A stretch of 64,000 bases of DNA. It comes from Physcomitrium patens. Its lineage: Eukaryota > Streptophyta > Bryopsida > Funariales > Funariaceae. Under the pieces are notes generated by a model, which saw nothing but the letters and a program-made list of their open reading frames with translations, was not told the DNA's origin and made no database searches. Shown here piece after piece: positions 1 through 11,689 of this stretch. The DNA is taken from NCBI RefSeq assembly GCF_000002425.4, contig NC_037259.1:5857481-5921480 (forward strand), given 5' to 3'. A program made the position numbers and the translations under genes. The first letter of the stretch is position 1. Every line of letters begins with the position of its first letter.

Positions 1-1017
1 TATTGGATTCCCTATGTCTAATGCATCTAAAGAATAGTTGTCTAAGTGAGTGGATCACTACTTAATTTTTAGCATTGCTTTTCAATATAAGACTATTTTA
101 CTAACTTAATAATGGCCACAAACTTTATTATGTATAAGAATATAAAATAATCTTAATATCATATTTTATATCAATAGATTGTAAAGTCTATTAACTAATA
201 TGACGTAGTATGTAGTACCAAAGCTTCACCATATGAGACTTGGATTGAGTTAGATTTGCAAAGAATTTTTTGCTTTTTAATGTGAATTGATATAATCTAT
301 TGAGATAATTTTGAATTCAATTTAATATAATCTACTTATAGCCTTTGTTGTAAAAAATATATTTTTAATCATTGAAGCAAGATATGATCTTTTTATTTAT
401 AAAAGAATATATAAATAATAATTTTTTCATCAATCCATGAGCATAAAAAAATATTATATATTTCTTTTATTTCATCAGATGGCTTATTAAAATACATTGT
501 CTCTTTTTCAGTAATAAAATGATTTTGATAGTTTGTAATTTGATGTTGTTTTTATATATTTTGAAACTATCAAATTTTTTTTGTTGTCCCATGATGTGCT
601 AAGTGGCACCACTATGAAGATAACAACCTAAATTTGTGTTATTGATAAGTAATGATGATATAATTACATCAAAGAAATAGTCATTTTCATTGTCTATAAT
701 GAAGGCAACATTAGTCTTAAATGTACTATCTTTTAGGTGTGGCCACTTTCAATCGTGTTGTATTAGAATTGTAAATTGAAACTTCAAATCTAATTTCTTT
801 ATCTTATCAGATTTGAGATTGCAAATATTAATATGCCATCTTAGGCATATATACTTTAGATGACTTATCTTCTTGCAATAGTTGCATTAGATTCTTTAGT
901 AAGAATAAAATATTGGCTAGAGTTTATGTGTTGAATGAAAGTACGTGAATAAGATATGGAGTTTTTGGAATGTCAACCAAAATATTTCCTTGCTTAATTT
1001 GAGTAAAAATATATGAC
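1..1017 (-). mobile_element. Ty1/copia fragment (D type), antisense: GAG-pre-integrase, protease, gag
   Basis: This is the left-hand duplicate of the copia sequence at 19905-21621; the two align along their whole length except for a solo LTR present only in the right copy. Read on the minus strand it carries, from right to left, the end of gag, a protease-like stretch with an HSGAT motif (D/H-S-G-A-T followed by H, near 595-620), and a GAG-pre-integrase zinc-finger region with the LGHISYN-like block typical of copia. It is cut by the window edge on the left and by the family A LTR at 1018 on the right. It is old and heavily broken. Confidence 0.75.
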
Positions 1018-1439
1018 TATCACGGACATACAATTGAAGAAGGTTTGAGAAGATTCTAGGAAGTTCTAGAAGGTTCTAAGAAGATTCTTGTAGGTTTTAA
1101 TAGGTTCTAAGAAAGTTCCAAAAAGTTCCAATAGATTCTAAGAAAATTTTAGAAGATCATAAGAGATCTTGGAAGATTTTAAGAGGCTTTAGATGATTTA
1201 GGAAGTTGCCAAAGAAGGATCTTAGGCTTGCTTTGTTTTCAAGCTTCATGAAAACTTCTCAAGAAGCTTCCTAGGACCTATTATATATAAGATTCAAGAT
1301 TGAGGAGATCCTTAGTCTCGACAACTTACTTCTTGTGGTTTAGGTAAGACCTTCTCACCTTGTATCCAATTATTGTTCTAATGTCGAGCTAACTCCATTT
1401 CTTGGTCTTAAATCCTTATCTTGTATACAATTCCTAATT
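1018..1439 (+). repeat. Family A 5' LTR (left copy)
   Basis: It matches the LTRs at 21622-22012, 48722-49098 and 60762-61181. U3 contains GAA/TTC dyads at 1049-1087. A TATA-like stretch is near 1280-1289, followed by a worn 13/4/13 palindrome near 1293-1322. The five bases before it (ATGAC, 1013-1017) resemble ATGCC after the family A 3' LTR at 61182-61186. Confidence 0.8.
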
Positions 1440-2769
1440 GTTTTTTAAGACTGCCATAAAATGATATTAAAAGCTTGGTCTTTCTTGATAAAGAGTGAAT
1501 TATTCATCTTCTTGAAAGTACTATAACATTCTAGAGGTTACAAATTATCCTCTCCTAGACTAATATATATATATTTTTTAATATTCCTTTGGTTTATTTT
1601 TGTATATCATAGATCATTTATTTTATTTTATTTTATTTTCTTTCTTTTAAATGCATGTGTTTTTCTGATTTTTTATGGAATAAGGTAGAAAAGTCAATAT
1701 GACACACTTCAAAGAGATCAAGTTAGATTCTATTATTAATGCTCTTAAAGCATTGAGGATCAAGACAAAGTCTTTGTCAAAGCAGAATAAAGAACTATGT
1801 ATGACCATACATAATAGTTAAAGAGCCGGAGTACTTCAACTACTATATCAAATGACAAAAGAGGTTCCAAATTCTCAAATGACTATATCTGCTTCAACAA
1901 ACATGGAAAGTGCATCCATGCAAGGCAATGACCTGACAACAATACCAGCAAAAGAATCAAAGATTAGCATTCTAAAAAAGTTCAGTGGCACATACTTTAA
2001 ATTTTGTGGCTTTATAAATCAAGTACGACTAATCACCTTGCTTCAACCTCAATGATATTCCATTCAAGCATTTCATGTTAGTTTGGTTGGAACCTTGCTC
2101 TCAATTCAAGCTTTATCTTGATTCACTCCATTATTTGAAAAGAATTTTCCTATATTGCATAATTTTGAAGCATTTTTGACAGCATTTATGGAAGCGTTTG
2201 GTGAACATGATAAGGTTTATTCTTCAACAACTAAAATTCAAAGCTTTTGACAAGGAATGCATTTTGTATCAACATATGCCTCAGATTTTTTGACAATTGG
2301 TATATGATATAAATTAAGGAGAAGATGCGTTGATGAGCCAATTTCATTGAAGATTAAGAGATAATATCAAGGACTTGTTATTGTCTATGCCAAATCTTCA
2401 AACACTCAATGAAGCCATTAGTCAAGTTTAAAAAGTGTGATAACTATTCATTTAAATGACGACAAGATAAACATTCTTCAATTACGCCACATGTATACAC
2501 CAATTATTGTGCAACTTCTTTACCATGCAATTCTAATGAGCATTTGGAAGCAGAAGTTATGCAGATTGATGTAATTCACTTCAAACCTCTTTCTGAGCAA
2601 GAAAAATAGTGTCAAAGGAAACTTAGCCTATGCTTATATTATAGAAAATCTAGCCACAAGGTTGATAATTGTTCAAAGAAATGCTAGTATATATATTGAA
2701 TGAAGAGTACGGCTACATCATCAAAATCTTTGCAAGAAAACAAGGGTGTGGAGCCACAATAGGGACTAT

Positions 2770-4560
2770 TGTCGTATTAAGTGGCATTTGACTTATAAAT
2801 GCACCGGACACCTGACTGTGGAAGATGAAAGAAAAATTATAACAATAAGTCCTAACAACTCTAATAGATTCTTAAAGAAATTATAGTTAAATATTAGCAA
2901 ATATAATCAAATATCAATCAAATTCAATTAAAATTTCAAAGGAATTATAAAAGAAATACCAAAAATTCTTAAAGATCTTTTAAAGAAACTATAAAAGAAT
3001 AACATAGATTTTTTTTTAAAAATATACTAAAATAGAAATCTTAATAAAATATTAAAATAAAAATATCAATTAAATTTCAATCAAAATCTAATCAAACCTT
3101 AATCAAACTTTAGTCGAATCCTTGTCAAATCTTAATCAATCTTTAAATAAGCCTTAATCAAATCCTAAAAAAATCTTAATAAAATTCTAATCAAATTCTA
3201 ATCAAATCTTAAACAAATCCTAATCAAATCCTAAAAAAATTCTAATCAAATTATAACAAAATCCTAATCAAATCCTAATCAAATTCTAGATAAATCTTAA
3301 ATAAGCCTTAACCAAAATCTAGATAAATCCTAGTCAAACTCTAGTCAAATCCTAACCAAAGCCTAACCTAAATCAAATCATAATCTTAACCAAATATTAA
3401 ATCAAATCCAAAATTATAATCCTAATCCTAACCAAATCTTAATCCTAACCAAACCTTAAATCAATCCAGAATCCTAACTCTAACTCTAAACCAAATCCTA
3501 ATCAATTCCAAGTAATTCTTACAACATATTCAAACCTTAATAACTAATGAATGAATAGTTGATTTTAACTCAAAATTTTACATATTTCTTAACAATTAAG
3601 TTGATAAAAAGTACAAAAAAATTAAAAAAGATCAAATTTACCAAATAGACAATAACCTCAAAAATATGCTTGGGTGTTGACTAACCTCTTTCTCTGACCT
3701 TGATGCCAATCTTCTAGAGCCAATCACTCGTAATTGAATCGTTACTTTGCTTCCAAACTTTATATACTTATTAGAAATCAAGTTGAATACCTCTATGAAA
3801 AAAATTTGCATCAATCTAATTGGCGGATTGACAGATATCTAAGAAAACCTCACTAGTCCTTAAAACCCTAAATTTTGAGACCATAATCCACAAAAACCTT
3901 CATGCTTTTCAATTTAATCGTTTGATCAAATCCAAATTCATAATACACATCAAGCACAATTACATCCACAAATCCAAATAATTTCATCTATAGATCTATT
4001 GCCAAACTTACAAAATTCTCCAAAAAGTATCATCTATTTTATTTCACAAATCTAGAGTCACTCAAAACAAATCCCGACTTTGCAAAGCTCTTACAAAGTC
4101 AATACACACTCAAATCACTCTAAATTAATGTTTAAAGAAATTTTATTAAGTTAACTCCTAGATTCTTATCTTCGATCTCCAAAAGAATCCTAAAATCATC
4201 ATTGAAGCTTAGTTTTATGTCTTGGGATTTGATTTCGACCCTGGTTGATAACTAATCTTCTCTAGGTATCAATTCTTGGATTTCGAAGGTAATTTTTGTC
4301 ACAAAATACTCTTAACTTCTTTCCAAAGATTCTTATATTGTTTATTTTTCTAATCTATCTTATTTTTTTCTATTTGTGGTCCTACAAAGTGAGTAGAAGC
4401 CTATTTTGCAAAAAGACTACATTAGCAAATTTAATTTTTCTATCCCTTGATTATTATCTATTTTTCCAAGATAATTTGTTGTAATATATTTGAAATAAGA
4501 TTTTCAAAAATATGATATTTTCTTCACCCTTTTACCTATTAGCCATTTTATATCACGGCA
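2770..4560 (+). mobile_element. E1: E-family insertion (solo long LTR or non-autonomous element)
   Basis: The insertion interrupts the gag-pol junction of the left A copy. It starts TGTCGTATTAAGTGGC and ends ...ATCACGGCA. It is flanked by 4 bases CTAT (2766-2769) and CCGT (4561-4564); B, which lacks the insertion, shows a single CCGT at the equivalent point. E1 and E2 are the same ancestral insertion carried by duplicated A copies. There is no coding potential. The centre (about 3060-3490) is a degenerate 11-bp tandem array. The 3' 1.4 kb is about 98% identical to 49097-50285. Confidence 0.75.
3060..3490 (+). repeat. Degenerate 11-bp tandem array inside E1
   Basis: Runs of units close to TCAAATCCTAA (variants CTTAA, CTAAC, ACCAAA) repeat with a period near 11 for some 400 bp. 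The same array is in E2 (about 23690-24200), and its tail is in the second A copy (49099-49240). Confidence 0.8.
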
Positions 4561-4789
4561 CCGTGTGGTTGAATTCTTTATTATTAGAAATCAAAAAAGA
4601 TTCTCTACTCTTTGCCAGCTCTTTCTATTGTTATACTATACCTATAAAATTAAGAGTCACAAAACTAAAGTATCATGTATTATTTGACTTGGAGCCTCTT
4701 CATGTTTTATTGATGAAAATTTTTCTAGATCACACAAAATCTGTATGGTCAAAAAGAAGTAAAATAATTAAATTAAATTGAGGTTTACT

Positions 4790-5870
4790 CTAAAATCACA
4801 TATTCCACTTAACAAAAATAAGCCATGTTTGCCATGTGTGATATTTTTTGCAAGATTTTTTTTTTATCTCATCCGGATTGCATGATTGCTTCTTTGTAAC
4901 TTTTAGAATTTTAGTTATCATGTACATTCATCTTTAAACTTTGTACCTGGTCTTATTCTCTTATTGACTGTTGTGAAGTTAATTGTTGGTTATGATCAAG
5001 TGTAGAAGGTACAATAGGTCTTGTGTCAATCAAATAGTCTAAGAAAACTTTATTGTTTACTAACAACAAATCTGGAATAATCTACCTAAATATTGATGGC
5101 AGCTTTAGCTTGGGTCAAATTAATAAAATAATTGGCTTTATTAATAGCTTCAATCTATAAAAATCTAGGTAGATAAGATATAACTGCCATATTCTTTGTA
5201 CATTCAACTAATATTATGTTTTTATGTTTAGCCGTCTTATTTTGTTATGGAATATGTACCATAGTATACTATCTATTAATACCATTGTCTTTCTATAATT
5301 CTTAAATTCTAGTGATATATATTCACTACCTCTATCTATTGTGAATGTATTTTTTTTATTTTTAATTATTTTTAATTATTTTTAATTTTCTAATTCAATC
5401 TATGTATTAAATTCATTAAATTTTCTAAGTATTTTTTCTTTTATTTGTAGAAAATAAACCAAATTTATTTTAAGTTATCATTAATTGATATAAAAATAAA
5501 AAAATAAAATAAAGCTAAATAATGATGGAATTTTATTGGTGGCACTTAAATTAAAATAAATCAGTTGCAATATCTTTGTTGTACAACTATATGAATTCTT
5601 ATTAAACTTTTTTTTTGTATTGCCTTCTTAATATGCATTCCTTATATATATTTCTTTTAGTTCCAAATCTTGATAATCCTAGGACCTTTTCTTTCTTTGA
5701 TAAATATTGTAATTGTGATGATGTTCTTGATTGGAAGACTTTTAATTATTAGCCATTGAATAATATGTTCTTGATCTTTCTTACTTCACTAATATAATTT
5801 TCTATTGATCTTCTTTCTTTCATCATAATATTATATAACTAACTTGTTGATAATAAAACTTGTTGATAAT
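4790..5870 (-). mobile_element. Ty1/copia fragment, antisense integrase core
   Basis: Minus-strand translation in patches gives the copia integrase core: a YFLQIKEK-like block, then an IDRGSEY-like block around the second catalytic Asp (near 5340), then a QNKTAKHKN block matching the QNGVAERKN signature (near 5220-5250), then NLTQAKAA. It is adjacent to the broken end of the A copy but not continuous with the copia at 1-1017, because the domain order is wrong. This is a separate copia remnant. Heavily broken, no LTR recognised. Confidence 0.65.
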
Positions 5871-5904
5871 AGAACTTATTGTTATTTTCTAATAAGGTAT
5901 CTAA

Positions 5905-6410
5905 GACAAAAATTTAAAAAATATAAATAAATAAATAAAAAGTATGTTAAAGAAGGATGAAAAAAAAATGAGAAAATATGTATATTTAAGAAAAAACAAG
6001 AGTGACTATTGCCTAAGGTAGTAAGATTAGAAAGTCTCGAAACAAATCTAATATAAAAAAATACGTTGACAAGAGTGAGCAATGCCTCATTCTTTCTTCT
6101 ACATATACTATCCTATTAAAGAGCTATATGATGTTCTTTAGGTTATCCATCACATGTTTAACTTGCAAGACATACATCTAACTAGTAAGACAAGTTTCTA
6201 ATATGTATGCCACATGACAAACCTATGGCACAAGTGGTCAATATATGTAACACAAGCTAATTAATTAGCCAAATATTTAACCTACCAATCATCTTTTAAT
6301 ACTTGTAAAGTCAAATCCATATCTATGAAGCTTTAAATAAGCTATTCTATAAGATAAAATCAAATTAATTTATTTTTATTTCTACCTAATTTGTCTTATT
6401 TTAATAATTA

Positions 6411-6440
<30 letters not shown>
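5905..6440 (-). repeat. Worn solo LTR related to family C
   Basis: The stretch resembles the minus-oriented C2 LTR (59954-60505) in order and spacing. It has the fixed palindrome as GACAAGAGTGAG...CTCATTCTTTC (about 6068-6098), then CTACATATACTATC (TATA in antisense), then the CACATG/ACAAG-rich blocks to about 6260. No internal region is attached. Much more diverged than C1 or C2, so an older relative. The ends are blurred, and the right end runs into the (TA)n array. Confidence 0.45.

Positions 6441-6479
<39 letters not shown>
6414..6479. repeat. (TA)n microsatellite
   Basis: About 33 uninterrupted TA units. Confidence 0.97.
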
Positions 6480-6482
<3 letters not shown>

Positions 6483-6534
6483 ACTAGTATAATAAGCTTC
6501 AACAATTAGTATCATTGTTTTTTAAAAAACTAAA

Positions 6535-6815
6535 TAAAAAGGCATAACAAAAGCATCAACTAATATTTACAATCTTAAAATATTAATTAAGGAACTTCAA
6601 TTAATAGACAAAAATTTTACTTTTATTCTTTGTAATAATATCAATGCAATCAAATTGAACAAAACTTCAAATATATATGCAAAAATAAAATATATTGATA
6701 TAAAATATCATTATATAAAAAAAGAAGTTCAAGTTGGATCAATAGATATAAGTAATATTTTAATCACAATTCAATATGCAAAAATACTTACAAAAATTTT
6801 ATCTAAATTTTGTTT
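6535..6815 (+). mobile_element. Ty1/copia fragment, plus-strand RNase H end
   Basis: Plus-strand translation gives FILCNNINAIKLNK, then a KIKYIDIKYHYIKKE block, then ILITIQYAKILTKIL. These match the copia RNase H tail (CDN-SAI, KHIDIRYHFIRE, ADIFTKPL). It is the only plus-strand copia remnant in this part. A polypurine run GAGGAGGA and a TG start near 7475-7485 could be its 3' LTR edge. Broken. Confidence 0.65.
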
Positions 6816-7474
6816 CAATTACAATAGAGAATAAATATGAATCAAAAGATTATTTGATTTGTGTAGAAGAACTATTCTTATGTTAGATGCTTCTTTATAT
6901 CCAATCTAAGCTTAAAATTCTTGAATTCTATTCTAATAATGTGTCTAGTTAAACTCTTGTATTTTATCTAAGTAGTGTAGATTCATGGTTTTCTACCTCT
7001 ACATATTGCATAATATCTAAAAAAAAAAATAGAAGAAGATTAAAAAATTTATTTTTAGCTTAATGGATAATACATAAAAAATTAAAGAAATAATTTATAT
7101 TAATAGTTGGTTATTATTTTTATGCATAAGTTTATTACAAATAATGTATTAGATTTCTTTTGAAGTCTTATCTTGTTCTAATGATATTGTCAATAAGTGA
7201 AGAACTACCTCCATAAGAATTTCAAAAACATATTGCAACGTAATTTCAAGCATCAAGAAAAATATTTAAAAAAATTACAATTGTAAGCTCAACTTTTATA
7301 AGTTAGTACTATAAAGTAACAACTGTGGTTGTAATTATTATCATTTATCAATGAAGAAGATAAACTTACAACTGAAACAAGTTATATCAATGCTTGAAGA
7401 TGTGGCAAAACCTTTAAAAGTAGAAGGTTGCTATATCTTAGAGATATAATGACACACACATGCATATGTTAGCT

Positions 7475-7871
7475 TGAGGAGGAATGTCGAAGATATACAT
7501 TACGATTCTTATTTTAATCTTATCAACTTAATGACATGCACATTTATGTGTACAATAACTAAGTTGTTTAGTTAGATAAATCTATTTAATTCAATTCTAA
7601 CATGTTTGTATATATATTCTTTTTTTTTAATATTAATGATATAAATTGAATTTAATTCATGCTTAAAAATTGTTTTAATTGAAATCAACTTCATTAAAAA
7701 AAATCATTTATTTGATTGTATTTATAGAAATAAAAATTATGATAAGAATTAATGCTTTAAAAATTAAAATCAATAAATGATAAAAAAAATTAAATGATTA
7801 TTTTAATTTAAGAAAGTTTTTGGTTCAAAAATTTAATTTACTTCAATAAAAGTAATATTTATTTATTTTAG

Positions 7872-7916
<45 letters not shown>

Positions 7917-8118
7917 TGAGTTAAAAATTTATTATCACTTTATAAGTGACAAGAAATAAGATTTCATATCAATGTAACTTTTAATGGAACTTAATTATAG
8001 ATTATAAAACTTTAATTAATTTACAATAAACATAAATTATTTCTAGTACTCCACAAATATTGTGGATTATTATAATACTAAAATTTATAATAACTAATTA
8101 TATATATTGCCATGTCTT

Positions 8119-8159
<41 letters not shown>

Positions 8160-8213
8160 GACATATCTTTTTTCCCATTGCATATTGCCATGACATATAT
8201 CTATCTATCTATC

Positions 8214-8244
<31 letters not shown>

Positions 8245-8929
8245 GACATATCTATACATATATATTGACATATCTTTTCTTTCCATTCCAGGATTGATTC
8301 CTTGTCTCTTCTTCCTCATCCTCTTATTTCTATTTTGTGTTCTTAATCTCCCATTTCTAGTGTCTATTGCTTGTGCTGACCCTCTCTTCGTCTTCTCTCC
8401 CCATTTCTATTATAAATTGAGAAAATATATATTTCAAATAGTAGAATCTATTACTCAATATTAACTATCTTTTTTAATCAAAGATAGTTAAAAAAAAATT
8501 ATAAAAAAATAAAAAATCTTTCAATTATTAATAAAAATTATTTCAAGTTATAGATACTAAGGCTATTTTAGTAGATCTTATAATACAAATATCTATATTG
8601 CAAGAATTACAAATGTAAGAACAATAAATAAATTAAATAGATACAACTTTAAAGAATAATAAGATATTTAAATTTGATCATATTTTAAAGAATATTAATA
8701 AAATAAATAATAATATTAGATCATTTTTTTCATTTAATTTGACATTAAAATTGTTATTCATGTTTTTTGTAAGTTATATTTTATTAATTTTTAAGTCAAA
8801 ATACAAGTAAAAATAAATTTCAACATTTTTTGGACCATTGAATTATATATATATAGAGATAATTTTCTTTAATATTGTGATATAATTTTATAATTTTAAA
8901 TTATAAAATTTTATTTTTATGAGCTTTAA

Positions 8930-8970
<41 letters not shown>

Positions 8971-9806
8971 CATTCAAAGAGTAGTATTTCATCATATTAT
9001 ATTATTATTTATAAATATTTTATTTTTTCAATTAATTAATTATTTAAATAATTTAATCTACTTAAATTTTATTTAATTTTTAATAATTATTTGTATTTTT
9101 ATTACATATTATTATAAAATATTGTAATAAAAGATTGTAAGTATATGCATATAAAATTTCATCTTTTTATTTTGACAACTAATGTTGCCATAATAGAAAC
9201 AAGATATCTTATTTTTGTACCATTGTCAATAAAATTTTTTATGTAGCACACCACCTTATTACTATGGTACTTAGAATAAATGGTAATGCATTGAATTCTT
9301 TTCTAAAATGATCAAATCTAATTTTTTATATTTTTATTATCTTATTTTTTAAAATTTAAATAAGTCTTTATATATAAATTACAAACATATTATACTTATT
9401 GCAAAATAGATCATGTAATGGATTAGATCTTGTCATTTAGCTAACAATTTAGTTCATAGAAATGCACGTTTTTTTTTATTAATTCTTTTATAAAATTTAA
9501 TTATTCTCCTTATGATTCTAGTTATTATTCATTCATTTTACTTATCATGCATAAAATAATTTAAATCAAAAAATACTTGGTTTTTATTTATTTAAAACAA
9601 TTTTTTGTGTTCAAAGAATTATCAAGCAATGATAAGATTTTTTTAATCATTGAAGTATTGGTTAATATGTTTATAAAGCTAATATCTATATATTAAGAAT
9701 ATCAAAATTAATTCCAATCTATGACATTTTTGTTTATTATACTATGTATAAATCTTAATATTCAACCACATATCAATATAATTGATTTACAATGAAAACG
9801 AAGGAT
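7475..9806. other. Unassigned AT-rich DNA with short (TA)n tracts
   Basis: There are (TA)n tracts at 7873-7914, 8122-8156, 8213-8240 (preceded by TCTA units) and 8932-8966. The start at 7484 (TGTCGAAG after a purine run) may be a copia LTR edge, but no second LTR was found. No gene, RNA or clear element seen in the rest. Confidence 0.5.
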
Positions 9807-10355
9807 TGTCATGGATATATATATTTACTTCAATAGTTACTTATATGTTTAAGTAGAAGTAGATAAATATAAAATAATTTCATAAAGTCTTCTAGAAAAG
9901 CTTCCTAGAAGCTTCATAGATGCGGTTTTGACTTTAGATGTATTTGTAGGTTAGAAACTTGGCTAAAAATCTAATCATGTATTGGTAGCTTGTGGAATAA
10001 GTTATGTCCGTGTAGTAGCTTGTGGAACAAGCCAACTACGTGGGACATATATAGATAACTTGCCTTGTAAGATAAAACATGTGGCTAACAAAGTCAACAC
10101 ATGTTGGAGGTCCTATAGGACATCGCCACGTAGTTCTTAGTTAGATAGTATATATGGAGGCAAGAGTGAAGCCTTCTTCACTCTTGTCAACGCCTTTTTA
10201 GTTTTAGTCTTGTTTCAAGACTTTATAGTCTTCTTGTTTTTGGCAATAGCCATTCTAATTAATATTACATCATCTTTTGAGTGACTTTCTAATTTTCTTC
10301 AATGATAGAAGAGTGTTTTGAGGATTCTCTTTCTTCGAGATTCACGTCTTTGACA
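9807..10355 (+). repeat. C1 5' LTR
   Basis: It begins TGTCATGG and ends TTTGACA. TATA-like AGTATATATGG at 10148-10157, then the palindrome at 10159-10188. Confidence 0.9.
10159..10188 (+). promoter_or_regulatory. TATA-proximal palindrome (13/4/13) in C1 LTR
   Basis: Arms GGCAAGAGTGAAG and CTTCACTCTTGTC around a CCTT loop; 12 Watson-Crick pairs and one G-T. It starts about 11 nt after the start of the TATA box, the same geometry as in B and C2. Confidence 0.75.
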
Positions 10356-10570
10356 GTTTGATAAGAGTGCTAACATATTGTTTCTGTCTTGTTTTAGAAG
10401 TGAGTGGATTACTCCACTTTTATTGTTGTATTTTGAAGGTTACAGACTACTTACCTTGAAACAAAAAATCTTATTTTCTAACACTGATCTTTTCCTTAAA
10501 GAGAATGAATTACCTCTCTTTGTGGGATTTGTTTTTAGAGGTTGTGGATTACTCTCTTCTAATTTAACTT

Positions 10571-11632
10571 TTGAATTCATTTGAATTGTCTGTGAAAGGA
10601 AAAATTATAGATGCTACTCTCAACAGAAGTGAGAATAGATTTATAACTGTGGTAGATCTTCATGAGCTTGTCAATACTGTAAGAGTAGAAATCTCATGTA
10701 TTTTCAACGTAAATCATAGAAGTACTATGCCTATGCTTATAGAAAAAGTTCAGAGTTTGCGGCAAGAAGTTGTGGAATTGAAAGAAGCAAGTAGATCAAT
10801 GTCACAATCAAATCCAGGGAGTTTTGCTTTTACAAGTATGACAAGGACAAGGATTAGTATGCTTAAGAAGTTTAATGGAACAAGATCAAAATTTTGAAGA
10901 TTTTTGCAACAAATCAAGCTCTATCTAAGATTGCACCCTTTTCGATATCTTGATGGATTTATCCAAGTTGGATTCATAGGCACACTACTATCATGAAGTG
11001 CTCTCTCTTGGTTTGTACCTTTAATGGAAAAAGATTCATGACTCCTTTATGATTTGAATTCATTCTTAGAAGTGTTTACGGCCACATTCAAAGAAAGTAA
11101 TCGAAAATGAGTAGCAAAAATCAACCTTTTATTCTCATGGCAAGGATCATAATCAGCCACTATATATGCTGCCAAATTCCAGAACCTCGCTTGCGACGTG
11201 GATTAGAACGACAAAACACTTATCAACCAATGTTGATATGGGTTGAAAGATAGCGTCAAAGATTTATTATTAACAATGCGTAAAGTAGAATCTTTAGAAT
11301 AATTTATTACTAAAGTCATTGCATGCAACAATCATTTATTTGAAAGGCGTCAAGAACAAAGATTTGGTTAGAGAAGAAAAAGTCAAGTAATGGCAGCAGC
11401 TCCTAAGTTTTTCGAAACGTATTCGTCAAAGCCAAAATCAATGGAAATTGATATGATACATTTTAAACCTCTCACAAAGCAGGAAAAGACTCGACATCAT
11501 CAAGAGGGATTGTGTTTACATTGTGGAGAAGCTAAGCATACTACTCAATATTGTCCAAAGAAGCAACGTAATTACAAAATGAAGAGCACAATTACCAAAG
11601 AAGATAATGTGTTAAAAAATGAGTTTCTCTAG
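10571..11632 (+). pseudogene. C1 gag remnant
   Basis: The N-terminal piece (10571-10897) contains a heptad-like stretch (LIEKVQSLRQEVVELKEA, coiled-coil-like) and ends in the family-conserved KFNGTRSKF block that opens the capsid-like region in A, B and C2. The 3' piece (11390-11632) has a CCHC zinc knuckle (CLHCGEAKHTTQYC) followed by basic residues, the nucleocapsid-like end. Gag would form the particle and bind element RNA. Broken. Confidence 0.8.
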
Positions 11633-11689
11633 CTATAATAGGGACCACGCGGCTGGAATCATGTGCAACACCTAATAAAGGTCTTATTC

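Larger units (their letters stand above)
1018..4759 (+). mobile_element. Chromovirus family A, left copy (5' LTR, gag, start of protease) with nested E1
   Basis: This is the 5' part of a Ty3/gypsy chromovirus. It has the LTR at 1018-1439, a degenerate primer region, gag from about 1700 to 2765 (KFSG-T block near 1978, then a CCHC zinc knuckle near 2630-2690), the inserted element E1, and the first part of the protease region up to about 4759, after which homology to the other A copies stops. It sits at the same place in the same copia as the A copy at 21622, so the two are one insertion that was later duplicated. Heavily broken, with dozens of lesions. Confidence 0.8.

Noticed and set aside
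3060-3490. Interstitial telomere-like repeat
   Set aside because: The CCTAA words recall the plant telomere unit, but the period is about 11 and the G-triplet is missing.
4296-4781. Two short plus-strand ORFs of 62 and 89 codons (also 50237-50500)
   Set aside because: They lie in E and A sequence, overlap the E end, and their reading frames are not that of the protease; the hydrophobic residues come from the T-rich composition.
8243-8464. 73-codon ORF with a hydrophobic core
   Set aside because: Begins in a (TA)n region, composition only, no start context or homology.
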